Below are positions 35,994-44,816 of a DNA stretch of 64,000 nucleotides, piece after piece. Each line of letters begins with the position of its first letter. Position 1 is the stretch's first letter. The notes under the pieces were generated by a model. It was given only the letters and a program-made list of their open reading frames with translations. It was not told where the DNA came from and made no database searches. This stretch comes from Aggregatibacter kilianii (GTDB taxonomy: Bacteria > Pseudomonadota > Gammaproteobacteria > Enterobacterales > Pasteurellaceae). The position numbers were made by a program, and so were the translations under genes. The stretch is from the NCBI RefSeq assembly GCF_003129965.1, contig NZ_NRCJ01000001.1, positions 62,001-126,000 on the forward strand. The letters run 5' to 3'.

Positions 35994-36686
35994 CTAATTC
36001 AATTCCGCCAACATGGCAACCACCATGTCGGAAGATTGTTTGGCGGCGAGGGGTAAAAATTCTTCAAAAGACATATTGGCTTTGCCGTCGCCCGCATCGG
36101 AAATGGCGCGCACCACTACGAAGGGCACATTAAAGGCATGACACACTTGCGCGATTGCCGTGGCTTCCATTTCTACCGCGATGACATTCGGAAAATCACG
36201 TTTAATTTGTGCCAAACGTTCGCCACCTTGAATAAAGCTGTCGCCGGAGCAAATTAAACCGCGTTTGACATGCTGCCCTTGTTGTTGTGCGACACGTTCC
36301 GCCAGCGCGACCAATTTTTCATCAGAAACAAAAGTGACGGGGCATGCAGGCAGCTGTCCTTTGGCATAGCCGAAAGCGGTTACATCGGCATCGTGATATT
36401 GGGTTTCAGTGGAGACAATCACATCACCGACGCTTAACCCTTCCGCCACGCCGCCGGCAGAGCCGGTATTAATGACAAGGTTTGGCTTGGCGAGTTGCAA
36501 TAAGGCAGTCGTCCCCATGGCGGCGGCAACTTTACCGATACCGGATTGTAATAAAGCGACCTGTTTGCCGTGAATTTTGCCTTCATAAATTGTACCGGAC
36601 GGCAGTTTTGTGACGTTTTTATCCGTCATTAAATTCACTAAAATTTCCACTTCCTGCGCCATGGCGCCCACAATACCAATTTTCAT
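35994..36686 (-). CDS. mtnN: 5'-Methylthioadenosine/S-adenosylhomocysteine nucleosidase
   Basis: Hydrolyses MTA, SAH and 5'-deoxyadenosine, and supplies the precursor path to autoinducer-2. 230 residues. [13 protein letters not shown] at the start, [19 protein letters not shown], catalytic Glu in [10 protein letters not shown] and Asp in [12 protein letters not shown] are all seen. It is downstream of the dsbA-like gene by 13 nt, and the neighbouring order mtnN, dsbA-like, recJ, dsbC, prfB, lysS is shared with H. influenzae from memory. Confidence 0.95.
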   Translation of the reverse strand: MKIGIVGAMAQEVEILVNLMTDKNVTKLPSGTIYEGKIHGKQVALLQSGIGKVAAAMGTTALLQLAKPNLVINTGSAGGVAEGLSVGDVIVSTETQYHDADVTAFGYAKGQLPACPVTFVSDEKLVALAERVAQQQGQHVKRGLICSGDSFIQGGERLAQIKRDFPNVIAVEMEATAIAQVCHAFNVPFVVVRAISDAGDGKANMSFEEFLPLAAKQSSDMVVAMLAELN

Positions 36687-36699
36687 GTTTATCCTTGCA

Positions 36700-37374
36700 T
36701 TATTGTTTTTTGTTGACTAAATAATCCAACACCGCGAGCGCATAATCGTCGTTATATAAGGTGCTGGCGGTCAGCACATATTTGCCGTTAATGATGACAT
36801 AAGGGAAGGTGAACACGCCGTATTCTTCAGTCATCAATACGGCATCATCCACTTGTTGATGAACCTCATCGGAATGATACGCTTCCAGAAAACGATCGCG
36901 CTTAATCTCTTGCTTTTCCAACCAATGTAACAGATTGTCCATGTGGGACAGCTTGATGTAACGCTGTTTTTCCGACGTTTCAAACAGCAGTGCGGAAGAG
37001 ACATTATCCGCATTTAACGCCTGCAAGCTAAAGAAAACGCCGGCGGTGAAGCGGGTTTTATTGGTAGCGACGGGATATTCCTCCAACACCACGCGATCAC
37101 GGTTGATTTGCGTGTAAAGTTCTAAAATATCCTGCGCGGAGGAACAAACGCGACAATCGTAGTCAAAAAAGAATTGAATCGGGATGCGGTGATCGGCGCG
37201 GGGTGGGATGGCGATGGGTTCTTCGTAAGAGAAATAATCTTTGCCGTCTTCAAATTGCGGGGTTTCTTCGTCAATTAACACCTGGGAATCGGGCGCAACG
37301 GGCGCTTCGCCGACTTGCGCCACCGCAACTCCGCCTACGCATAATAAGATGATGAACAGTCCGACCCGCAACAT
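36700..37374 (-). CDS. Secreted DsbA-like thioredoxin-fold protein
   Basis: 224 residues with a Sec signal ([17 protein letters not shown]). The thioredoxin-fold active site is CRVC in [16 protein letters not shown], unlike CPHC of DsbA, with the cis-Pro in [12 protein letters not shown]. An acidic spacer of about 45 residues precedes the domain. It probably oxidises or isomerises particular periplasmic thiols; substrate unknown. It is 8 nt downstream of recJ and likely cotranscribed with recJ and dsbC. Confidence 0.82.
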   Translation of the reverse strand: MLRVGLFIILLCVGGVAVAQVGEAPVAPDSQVLIDEETPQFEDGKDYFSYEEPIAIPPRADHRIPIQFFFDYDCRVCSSAQDILELYTQINRDRVVLEEYPVATNKTRFTAGVFFSLQALNADNVSSALLFETSEKQRYIKLSHMDNLLHWLEKQEIKRDRFLEAYHSDEVHQQVDDAVLMTEEYGVFTFPYVIINGKYVLTASTLYNDDYALAVLDYLVNKKQ

Positions 37375-37382
37375 TGCTTACT

Positions 37383-39104
37383 CTAATTCTCTAAAGGTTC
37401 AATATAATCAATTAATAACTGAATATCCCGATTTCCGCGAAATTCATTCACATCCAGCTTATATACCAGTTTTGCCGTTTTTATTGATAAATCAGGATAA
37501 TAGCGCGTATCTACGTTAAATGCGATAGCGTCGATTAATGGTCCGCCCAGTTTGGGTTCCACCATCATTTTTAAATGTTTCTCACCCACCAAGCGCTGCT
37601 GTAAAACCTTAAATTCGCCGTCAAATAAGGGTTCGGGGAACGCTTGCCCCCAGGGCCCGCCCTGACGTAAGGTTTCCGCCGTAGTTAAATTCAGCTGATT
37701 CACCTGCAATTCGCCATCCGTCCAAATGCTGCCTAACAGCTGTTCCGGCGCTAATAATTCACTTACCGTGTCGTTAAAAATCCGTTGGAAATCGGCAAAA
37801 TATTTTTCGGCAATGCTCAAACCTGCCGCCATGGCATGACCGCCGAATTTTAAAATTAAATCAGGGTGTTGCGAATAAACCCGCTCCAGCACATCACGAA
37901 TATGCAACCCGGGAATGGAACGGGCGGAACCTTTCAAAATGCCGTCCTGATCCTGTGCAAAGGCAATCACCGGGCGATGAAATCGGTCTTTAATGCGCGA
38001 AGCCACAATGCCCAGCACGCCTTGATGCCAATCCGCCTGATACAACACAATAGCATGCGGCAACCGATTCTCAAGTGCGGTCAGATTTTGGCATATTTTT
38101 AGCGCTTCCAGCTTCATGCCCTGCTCAATTTCTTTACGCGCCTGATTTAAGCCGTCTAATTCTAACGCCAACGCACGGGTGGTTTCCATGTCCTCCGCCA
38201 ACAACAATTCCACGCCCACGGACATATTATCCAAACGCCCCGCCGCATTTAAACGCGGCGCAATGGAAAAACCTAAATCCGACGCGGAAAATCCTGCCAA
38301 CTCCCGCTTCGCCACCTCCGCTAAGGCGCGAATACCACAACGACAACGCGCCGCCTTAATGCGCGCCAAGCCTTGATACACTAAAATGCGATTATTTTGA
38401 TCCAACGGCACTACATCGGACACCGTACCCAAGGCAACCAAATCCAACAGCTCGGTGAAATTCGGCTGATTTTTCGCATCAAATATGCCAAGTTCGCGGA
38501 ATTTCGCCCGCAAAGCGAGCATGAGATAAAAGGCCACGCCTACGCCGGCAAGATTTTTTGACGGAAAACCGCAATGCGCCAGATTCGGATTCACAATCGC
38601 ATCGGCGGGCGGCAAGGTTTCCGGCGGCAAGTGATGATCGGTGATAATCACGTCCACGCCCTGCGCTTTTAAAAACGACACGCCGTCATGAGAAGACACT
38701 CCGTTATCTACCGTAATTAACAGCTCAACATCCAGTGTCAAGGCTTCCTGCGCCACGGCGACACTGAGCCCATAACCTTGCTCAAAGCGATTCGGCACCA
38801 AATATGCCACGTTAGCAAAACCCAGCTGACGCAACGCCAGCACCGCCAAGGCCGTACTGGTGGCACCGTCCGCGTCAAAATCACCGACGATGACGATTTT
38901 CTGCTGTTTTTGATAGGCTTCAAGCAGTAATTCCACCGCCACATCCATGCCCGACATCAGATTCGGATTGTGAATGGCGGCTAAAGTGCGGTCTAATTGG
39001 CGGGCGTTTTTAATGTGGCGTGAACGATAAAGACGATCCAATAACGGATCGTCACAGAGTTTATCGCCTACCGGCACCTCACGACGTAAGATTCGTTTTT
39101 GCAC
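37383..39104 (-). CDS. recJ: Single-stranded-DNA-specific exonuclease RecJ
   Basis: 5'-3' exonuclease used in recombination and mismatch repair. 573 residues. DHH family motifs seen: VIVGDFDADGATSTAL (motif I), TVDNGVSSHDG, DHHLPPE (motif III) and DHHA1-domain GGHAMAAGLSI. The start is MQKRILRREVPV, a usual RecJ N-terminus. It is 12 nt after dsbC on the same strand, a coupling found across gammaproteobacteria. Confidence 0.95.
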   Translation of the reverse strand: MQKRILRREVPVGDKLCDDPLLDRLYRSRHIKNARQLDRTLAAIHNPNLMSGMDVAVELLLEAYQKQQKIVIVGDFDADGATSTALAVLALRQLGFANVAYLVPNRFEQGYGLSVAVAQEALTLDVELLITVDNGVSSHDGVSFLKAQGVDVIITDHHLPPETLPPADAIVNPNLAHCGFPSKNLAGVGVAFYLMLALRAKFRELGIFDAKNQPNFTELLDLVALGTVSDVVPLDQNNRILVYQGLARIKAARCRCGIRALAEVAKRELAGFSASDLGFSIAPRLNAAGRLDNMSVGVELLLAEDMETTRALALELDGLNQARKEIEQGMKLEALKICQNLTALENRLPHAIVLYQADWHQGVLGIVASRIKDRFHRPVIAFAQDQDGILKGSARSIPGLHIRDVLERVYSQHPDLILKFGGHAMAAGLSIAEKYFADFQRIFNDTVSELLAPEQLLGSIWTDGELQVNQLNLTTAETLRQGGPWGQAFPEPLFDGEFKVLQQRLVGEKHLKMMVEPKLGGPLIDAIAFNVDTRYYPDLSIKTAKLVYKLDVNEFRGNRDIQLLIDYIEPLEN

Positions 39105-39116
39105 GACGAGCCTGCG

Positions 39117-39800
39117 TTAACCTTCTAACTCGGCTAATAAATCCGCCGGTTTCATGTAACCGCCGATAGATTCGCCGTCAGAGGTGATGATAGTCGGTGT
39201 GCCGGTTACGCCGAATTGAACGCCGAGCAGATAATGTTTTTTCACTACATTCGGGGTTTTCAATTCTTTCGGCAAATTGCCTTTTTCCGCTTCGTTTAGC
39301 GCGAACGCCGGATCTTTCGCGGTAAAAATCGCTTCCATTTGACCTGCGGTTTGGCTGTTAAGACCGGCGCGCGGAAACGCCAAATAACGCACGGTAATGC
39401 CTAAATCATTATATTCTTTGATTTGTTGATGTAACAAATGGCAATAGTGACAAGTAATATCCAGGAATACAGTGACTACGTGCTTTTCGTTTTTTGCAGG
39501 ATAAACAATCATTTCGCTTTTCAGAGAATTCAATTTATCCACCAATACTTTATTTGTGACGTTGCTGATGCCTTTATCGGTTAATTTGTAGATTTTCCCT
39601 TGCAATAAATATTCACCGTCTTCGCTGGCATAGAACACGCCTTGGTCGCTCACCACGGTTTTTAAACCTTTAATCGGCGAAGTTTGAATATCAATGTCTT
39701 TCGCGCCTAATTTTTCCAATTTGCTTTTCAGCGCGGCATCGTTCGCCGAAACGCTAAATGAAAGGGCGACAAGAGAAAGTGCGGTCAAAATTTTCTTCAT
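39117..39800 (-). CDS. dsbC: Periplasmic disulfide isomerase DsbC with a CHYC active site
   Basis: Homodimeric isomerase that reshuffles wrong disulfides, kept reduced by DsbD. 227 residues with signal MKKILTALSLVALSFSVSA. An N-terminal dimerisation domain (about 20-80) is followed by a thioredoxin-like domain. The active site is C117-H-Y-C120 (DITCHYCHLL), where E. coli has CGYC; the codons TGT CAC TAT TGC are unambiguous. The second, structural Cys pair of E. coli DsbC is missing. The cis-Pro loop is VTGTPTII. Upstream of recJ in one operon. Confidence 0.93.
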   Translation of the reverse strand: MKKILTALSLVALSFSVSANDAALKSKLEKLGAKDIDIQTSPIKGLKTVVSDQGVFYASEDGEYLLQGKIYKLTDKGISNVTNKVLVDKLNSLKSEMIVYPAKNEKHVVTVFLDITCHYCHLLHQQIKEYNDLGITVRYLAFPRAGLNSQTAGQMEAIFTAKDPAFALNEAEKGNLPKELKTPNVVKKHYLLGVQFGVTGTPTIITSDGESIGGYMKPADLLAELEG

Positions 39801-39995
39801 TTTTTTGTTCCTAAATTGTGAAAATGACCGTGAATTATAAAAGTAATTGGGACGTTATGCAAAAAAGACCAAAATTTTAAAAATTAATTGAAAAATAAAA
39901 ATACTTGACAGACACCCTAGGTTTTTCTTTACAATGACGCCCGTGTAATTTTTTACACAAATTCATCCTATAAATTACTTAAAAGGTATTTAAAA

Positions 39996-40466
39996 ATGAA
40001 AAAATTATTAAAAATGACAGCTATCGCAGCCTTAACTTTCGCTTCAGTAAGCGCATTTGCCGCTTCTCAACAAGCAGAAGAAGTGAAAAAATTTCAAGCG
40101 TGGGAAGAAACAGCGACCTCAAAACTTGAAGCCGAATTTGATGCTGTAACTCAAGCCGCAGGTGTTAACGATGTAGCGAAAACTGAAGCAGCGATTGCAG
40201 CATTTGATAAAAAATCAGCCGAACTGACCGCAGAATTAGATGCATTAGGCATTAAAAGCGAAGAAGTTAGCCCGCTTGTCGGCCAATACAAAGAGTACTT
40301 GAGTGCTGAGAAAGCACTGACGGATGTGCTTTTAAGTCAAGCTAAAAAACCGGCAGCGGAAAACCTTGAAAAAATCCAGCAAGGGGTTGCTGATGCTAAT
40401 GCGAAAAAAGACGCATTTGACAAATTAGCCGAGCAATTGGAAGAAAAATTCCCTGCTGACGAATAA
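39996..40466 (+). CDS. Secreted acidic helical protein of unknown function
   Basis: 156 residues with a clear Sec signal (MKKLLKMTAIAALTFASVSA, cleavage near AFA-A). The mature protein is rich in Ala, Glu, Lys and Asp, has no Cys or aromatic core motif, and looks entirely helical (EEVKKFQAWEETATSKLEAE). I do not recognise the family. A promoter-like TTGACA (39905) and TACAAT (39930) with a 19-bp spacer precede it, and a strong terminator follows, so it is monocistronic and perhaps highly expressed. It separates dsbC and prfB, which I recall as close neighbours in H. influenzae. Confidence 0.8.
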   Translation: MKKLLKMTAIAALTFASVSAFAASQQAEEVKKFQAWEETATSKLEAEFDAVTQAAGVNDVAKTEAAIAAFDKKSAELTAELDALGIKSEEVSPLVGQYKEYLSAEKALTDVLLSQAKKPAAENLEKIQQGVADANAKKDAFDKLAEQLEEKFPADE

Positions 40467-40490
40467 TGCATTTTTAATAATATGAATTTC

Positions 40491-40524
40491 AAACCTTATT
40501 CATTCTTTGTGAATAAGGTTTTTT
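40491..40524 (+). terminator. Terminator after the acidic secreted protein
   Basis: Perfect 12-bp stem AAACCTTATTCA / TGAATAAGGTTT and a run of six T residues. Confidence 0.88.
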
Positions 40525-40603
40525 ATTCCTTCACAACCTACCAAAAGCCCACGAAATCCCTTATAATCCCGCACTTAATTTAGTCTTTATCACATTCATT
40601 ATC

Positions 40604-41702
40604 ATGTTTGAAATTAATCCTATCAAAAATAAAATCACCGATTTAACCGACCGCACTTCGGTGCTTCGGGGGTATCTTTGACTTCGACGCCAAAACGGAG
40701 CGTTTAGAAGAAGTTAACGCCGAATTGGAACAGCCTGATGTGTGGAACGACGCAGAGAAAGCGCAGGCGCTCGGCAAAGAACGTGTTTCTTTAGAACAGG
40801 TGGTCAACACCATTAAAAACCTCGAGCAAGGCTTGGAAGATGTGGATGGCTTGCTTGAGCTTGCCGTGGAAGCGGAAGATGAAGACACCTTCAATGAAGC
40901 TGTCGTAGAATTAGACGAACTGGAACAACAACTCGCAAAACTGGAATTTCGCCGTATGTTCAGCGGTGAACACGATGCCTGCGATTGCTATGTGGATTTA
41001 CAAGCGGGCTCCGGCGGTACTGAAGCGCAAGACTGGACGGAAATGTTGTTGCGGATGTATTTACGTTGGGCGGAAAGCAAAGGTTTCAAAACCGAATTAA
41101 TGGAAGTGTCCGACGGCGATGTGGCGGGTTTAAAATCCGCGACTATTCGTGTCAGCGGCGAATACGCTTACGGTTGGCTACGCACGGAAACCGGCATTCA
41201 CCGTTTGGTGCGTAAAAGCCCGTTCGATTCCAACAACCGTCGCCATACGTCTTTCAGCGCGGCATTCGTGTATCCGGAAATTGATGACGATATTGATATT
41301 GAAATCAACCCTGCCGATTTGCGTATCGATGTGTATCGCGCCTCCGGTGCGGGCGGTCAGCACGTCAACAAAACCGAAAGTGCAGTGCGAATTACGCATA
41401 TGCCGAGCGGTATTGTGGTGCAATGTCAAAATGGGCGTTCCCAACATCAAAATAAAGATCAAGCCATGAAACAATTAAAAGCAAAATTGTTTGAAATGGA
41501 AATGATGAAGAAAAACGCTGAAAAACAAGCGATGGAAGAAAGTAAATCCGACATCGGCTGGGGCAGCCAAATTCGTTCTTATGTGTTGGACGATTCCCGC
41601 ATTAAAGATTTGCGCACCGGCGTGGAAAATCGAAATACCCAAGCCGTGTTGGACGGTGATTTGGATCGTTTTATTGAAGCGAGTTTAAAAGCAGGCTTGT
41701 AA
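40604..41702 (+). CDS. prfB: Peptide chain release factor 2, with programmed +1 frameshift
   Basis: Releases completed proteins at UGA and UAA. The first 25 codons ([20 protein letters not shown]...) run from 40604 to an in-frame TGA at 40679-40681. The site CGGGGGTATCTTTGAC contains the internal Shine-Dalgarno-like GGGGG and the slippery CTT-TGA-C. A +1 shift resumes at GAC 40680 and gives a 365-residue RF2, the E. coli length. The anticodon-like SPF tripeptide is in RKSPFDS and the GGQ motif in GAGGQHVN. Autoregulation is by RF2 level. A conventional ORF caller would report only 40725-41702. An uptake signal core lies inside the first part (40650-40658). Confidence 0.96.
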
Positions 41703-41716
41703 TCTGCAAGAACCAA

Positions 41717-41802
41717 TGTAGGGTGTGTGGATTGGCACAATCCACGCACGTATTTGATCATTAAATTCTTCGTGCGTGAACCTACGGTTCACACACCCTA
41801 CA
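41717..41802. repeat. Inverted pair of TGTAGGGTGTG-type palindromes
   Basis: TGTAGGGTGTGTGGATTG-GCA-CAATCCACGCAC and CGTGCGTGAACC-TAC-GGTTCACACACCCTACA face each other, each a hairpin and together closing a larger inverted repeat. It lies between prfB and lysS and resembles the pair at 28203-28275. Confidence 0.75.
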
Positions 41803-41836
41803 AAAAATTAAATTAATTTAAGAAAGGTAAACAAAA

Positions 41837-43345
41837 ATGTCAGAACAAGAAGTAAAAGAATTAGACCTGAACGGCGAAATGCTCGTTCGTCGTGAAAAAT
41901 TAGCGGCATTACGCGCCAAAGGTAACCCATTTCCGAACAAATTCCGTCGTGATGCGTTAGCACAAGACTTACACGCACAATACGATGCGGAAGAAGGCGA
42001 AACGTTAAAAGAAAAAAACATTGAAGTTGCCGTTGCCGGTCGTATTATGACCCGCCGTGCAATGGGTAAAGCTACGTTTATCACTATTCAAGATATGAGT
42101 GGTAAAATCCAACTTTATGTGGCGCGCGATAACCTGCCTGAAGGCGTGTACAAAGATGATGTCGGTCACTGGGACTTGGGCGACATCGTGGGCGTAAAAG
42201 GCACGTTATTCAAAACCAAAACCAACGAACTCACCGTGAAAACTACCGAAGTTCAATTATTAACCAAAGCGCTTCGTCCGTTGCCGGATAAATTCCACGG
42301 CTTGACCGACCAAGAAGTGCGCTATCGCCAACGCTATTTAGATTTAATTTCTAACGAGGAATCCCGCCGCACTTTTATTATTCGTTCTAAAGTGGTAGCC
42401 GGTATTCGTGAATACTTTATTTCGAAAGGTTTCTTGGAAGTAGAAACCCCAATGTTACAAGTAATTCCGGGCGGTGCGGCAGCGCGTCCGTTCGTGACTC
42501 ACCATAATGCGCTAGACGTAGATATGTACCTACGTATCGCCCCTGAACTTTATTTAAAACGTTTAGTCGTGGGCGGTTTTGAGCGCGTATTTGAATTAAA
42601 CCGCAACTTCCGTAATGAAGGCGTTTCCGTTCGTCACAACCCTGAATTCACTATGTTGGAATACTACCAAGCCTACGCGGATTACCACGATTTAATGGAT
42701 AACACCGAAGAATTATTACGCAAACTTGCTATCGATATTCTTGGTACCACCATCGTGAAATACGGCGAATACGAATTCGATTTCGGTAAACCATTCGAAC
42801 GTATCACACTACATGATGCGACCATCAAATACGGTGCAGACAAAGGCATTGTGAAAGAAGATTTATACGATATTGATCGCGCCAAAGCTGTTGCTAAACG
42901 TTTAGGTATCGAAGTACAAAAATCTTGGGGTTTAGGCAGCATTGTGAATGCGATCTTTGAGGAAGTAGCGGAACATCACTTAATTCAACCGACGTTCTTA
43001 ATGGCACATCCTGCGGAAATTTCACCGCTTGCCCGTCGTAACGATGAAAATCCGGAAGTCACCGACCGTTTTGAACTCTTCATCGGCGGACGTGAAATCG
43101 GTAACGGTTTCTCAGAATTAAACGACGCGGAAGACCAAAATGAACGTTTCGATGCGCAAGTTGCCGCAAAAGAAGCGGGTGACGATGAAGCCATGTTTAA
43201 AGATGAAGACTTCGTGGTTGCATTGGAGCACGGCTTACCGCCAACAGCCGGCGAAGGGTTAGGTATCGACCGCTTGGCAATGCTCTATGCCAACGCACCG
43301 TCTATCCGCGATGTGATTTTATTCCCGGCAATGCGTCAGAAATAA
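41837..43345 (+). CDS. lysS: Lysyl-tRNA synthetase, class II
   Basis: Charges tRNA-Lys. 502 residues. The OB-fold anticodon-binding domain is in residues 60-150 ([19 protein letters not shown]). Motif 2 is [17 protein letters not shown] and motif 3 is [19 protein letters not shown] precedes the ATG. It follows prfB as in many gammaproteobacteria, here with a palindromic repeat between them. Confidence 0.96.
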   Translation: MSEQEVKELDLNGEMLVRREKLAALRAKGNPFPNKFRRDALAQDLHAQYDAEEGETLKEKNIEVAVAGRIMTRRAMGKATFITIQDMSGKIQLYVARDNLPEGVYKDDVGHWDLGDIVGVKGTLFKTKTNELTVKTTEVQLLTKALRPLPDKFHGLTDQEVRYRQRYLDLISNEESRRTFIIRSKVVAGIREYFISKGFLEVETPMLQVIPGGAAARPFVTHHNALDVDMYLRIAPELYLKRLVVGGFERVFELNRNFRNEGVSVRHNPEFTMLEYYQAYADYHDLMDNTEELLRKLAIDILGTTIVKYGEYEFDFGKPFERITLHDATIKYGADKGIVKEDLYDIDRAKAVAKRLGIEVQKSWGLGSIVNAIFEEVAEHHLIQPTFLMAHPAEISPLARRNDENPEVTDRFELFIGGREIGNGFSELNDAEDQNERFDAQVAAKEAGDDEAMFKDEDFVVALEHGLPPTAGEGLGIDRLAMLYANAPSIRDVILFPAMRQK

Positions 43346-43357
43346 TTCAGAGATAAA

Positions 43358-43386
43358 AGTGATGACCTCCCGGTCATCACTGATTT
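43358..43386 (+). terminator. Terminator-like hairpin after lysS
   Basis: AGTGATGACC / GGTCATCACT is a perfect 10-bp stem, but the following GATTTTG is a weak T tract, so read-through into the riboswitch is plausible. Confidence 0.6.
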
Positions 43387-43422
43387 TGTAGTTCGCAAAC
43401 CTCCTACATAAAAAAACTAGGT
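43387..43422 (+). promoter_or_regulatory. Probable preQ1-I riboswitch
   Basis: A short stem TGTAG / CTACA closes a 12-nt loop TTCGCAAACCTC, followed by the A-rich tail TAAAAAAACTAGGT. This is the layout of class I preQ1 aptamers: a small hairpin, a Cys-free C-rich loop with the ligand-pairing C, and an A-rich tail that folds back as a pseudoknot. The loop ACCT could pair with AGGT in the tail, hiding the AGG ribosome binding site 6 nt before the ATG at 43428. The queuosine genes queD and queE follow directly. Confidence 0.7.
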
Positions 43423-43427
43423 ATCAC

Positions 43428-43505
43428 ATGACATTTCAACCTTTCCTTTCAAAATTCCCTTGTGATCACCGATTGAATTTTATTCGGGTGGCAGTGCCTA
43501 AATAA
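43428..43505 (+). CDS. 25-codon ORF under the preQ1 riboswitch, upstream of queD
   Basis: Starts with ATG 6 nt after the AGG in the riboswitch tail and encodes MTFQPFLSKFPCDHRLNFIR and five more residues, then TAA. queD begins 26 nt later with a poor ribosome binding site. It may be a leader peptide coupling riboswitch control to queD, or the 5' stub of a lost gene. I recognise no protein family in it. Confidence 0.35.
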   Translation: MTFQPFLSKFPCDHRLNFIRVAVPK

Positions 43506-43531
43506 ATATTAACCAGATTAACAGGCTGAGT

Positions 43532-43957
43532 ATGTTTAAAGTTTCTAAAGAATTTAGTTTTGATATGGCGCATCTGCTGGATGGACATGACGGGAAGTGT
43601 CAAAATTTACACGGACACACTTATAAATTGCAGGTAGAAGTGCACGGCGATTTGTATCAGGATGGTGCTAAACAAGGCATGGTGATTGATTTCAGCGATT
43701 TGAAGAAAATCGTGAATAACGCCATTTTAGCGCCGATGGATCACGCTTTTATTTACGATCAAACCAGCGAGCGGGAAAGCAAAATTGCCATCTTATTACA
43801 AGAGCTCAATTCCAAAACCTTCGGTGTGCCGTTTCGCACCACGGCGGAACAATTAGCACAATTCATTTTCAATCGATTGAAATATCAGGAAGACCTTCCG
43901 GTCTCTGCCATTCGTTTATGGGAAACGCCCACCTCTTTTTGTGAATACGAGGAATAA
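43532..43957 (+). CDS. queD: 6-carboxytetrahydropterin synthase QueD
   Basis: Converts dihydroneopterin triphosphate to 6-carboxytetrahydropterin, the first committed step of queuosine synthesis after GTP cyclohydrolase. 141 residues. Zinc-binding His residues are in FDMAHLLDGHDG and NLHGHTYKL, the catalytic Cys is in GKCQNLHG, and MDHAFIYD and the C-terminal WETPTSFCEY complete the family pattern. It is 5 nt upstream of queE, so the two form an operon. Confidence 0.94.
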   Translation: MFKVSKEFSFDMAHLLDGHDGKCQNLHGHTYKLQVEVHGDLYQDGAKQGMVIDFSDLKKIVNNAILAPMDHAFIYDQTSERESKIAILLQELNSKTFGVPFRTTAEQLAQFIFNRLKYQEDLPVSAIRLWETPTSFCEYEE

Positions 43958-43962
43958 GTGCG

Positions 43963-44592
43963 GTGCAAAATAACAGTGTTTTTATGCCTTCTTACAACAT
44001 CGTTGAAATTTTCGAAAGCCTGCAAGGCGAAGGCTTTAACACCGGCATGCCGAGTATTTTCGTGCGTTTTGGCAAATGCAACCTTGCCTGTCCTTGGTGT
44101 GACACCAATTACAATCAGTTTGAGCGCATGACGCTGGCGCAGGTGATGGAAGAAGTGCGGTCGTTTTCCGCCAAGAATATCATCATCACCGGCGGCGAAC
44201 CGACCATTGTGCCGAATATAGATGTTCTACTCGACCAAATGAAATCGGAAGGTTATTTTCTCGCTATCGAAACCAACGGACTAAAACCGATTCCGCCGCA
44301 AATTGACTACATCGCCACTAGCCCGAAACGGTTATATCAACATAAATATGAACAGCGTTGCATTGATTTCGCCCACGAAGTCCGTATTGTGGCGGATGAG
44401 AATGTGCTGGCATTTTGTGAGCTGATTGAAACCAAAATCCGCGCGGACCGCTATTACCTTTCTCCTTGTGAAATTAACGGCAAAATGAATTTGCTGGAAA
44501 CCATTACTCAATTAGGGTTATTAAACCAACGTCCAAACAAACCCAAATGGTTATTAAGCGTACAAACGCACAAATTAATCGGTATCGAATAA
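43963..44592 (+). CDS. queE: 7-carboxy-7-deazaguanine synthase QueE
   Basis: Radical SAM enzyme that makes 7-carboxy-7-deazaguanine from the QueD product. The cluster motif is CNLACPWCDTNY (C-x3-C-x2-C); IIITGGEPT is the SAM-binding GGE region; SPCEINGK is near the C-terminus. The start is uncertain: a GTG at 43963 (209 residues), with GAGG about 10 nt upstream, lies inside an uptake signal; an ATG at 43984 would give 202 residues beginning MPSYNIVEIF but has no ribosome binding site. Confidence 0.92.
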   Translation: MQNNSVFMPSYNIVEIFESLQGEGFNTGMPSIFVRFGKCNLACPWCDTNYNQFERMTLAQVMEEVRSFSAKNIIITGGEPTIVPNIDVLLDQMKSEGYFLAIETNGLKPIPPQIDYIATSPKRLYQHKYEQRCIDFAHEVRIVADENVLAFCELIETKIRADRYYLSPCEINGKMNLLETITQLGLLNQRPNKPKWLLSVQTHKLIGIE

Positions 44593-44621
44593 ACTTTTTC
44601 TACTAAATTGTTAAGTTTCAC

Positions 44622-44649
44622 TTGATCGCTATATATTTATTTGTATAAT
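44622..44649 (+). promoter_or_regulatory. Sigma-70 promoter for the candidate sRNA
   Basis: TTGATC at 44622 and a perfect TATAAT at 44644, 16-bp spacer. Transcription would begin near 44656. Confidence 0.65.
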
Positions 44650-44655
44650 GAAGGC

Positions 44656-44752
44656 GTTTTTATTTAAGATAGTCGTCATTCTTAAACACAGTGGCCGGTG
44701 CAAACACTCCCCCACGTCTTTAACAAAAGATATTCGCACCGGCCATTTTTTT
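44656..44752 (+). ncRNA. Candidate small RNA ending at a strong terminator
   Basis: Between a good promoter and an intrinsic terminator lies about 95 nt without an ORF of note. The terminator stem is TGGCCGGTGC (44692-44701) with GCACCGGCCA (44736-44745), then seven T. The 34-nt loop holds an unpaired CACTCCCCCACG, a C-rich stretch that could pair with GGGGAG-like ribosome binding sites, and a small TCTTT/AAAGA stem. The transcript would stop 64 nt before the NIF3 gene. It is either a trans-acting sRNA or a leader attenuator for that gene. I cannot match it to a named RNA. Confidence 0.55.
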
Positions 44753-44816
44753 CTTCTTATTCCCCATCAAAGCCATTATCATTACGCCATTCGTTTTCTT
44801 CACTCAGAGAATTTTT

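Noticed and set aside
43428-43505. That the 25-codon ORF is the start of a queuosine transporter or queC
   Set aside because: I compared it from memory with YhhQ, QueC and QueF N-termini and saw no similarity; it is kept only as an ORF of unknown role.
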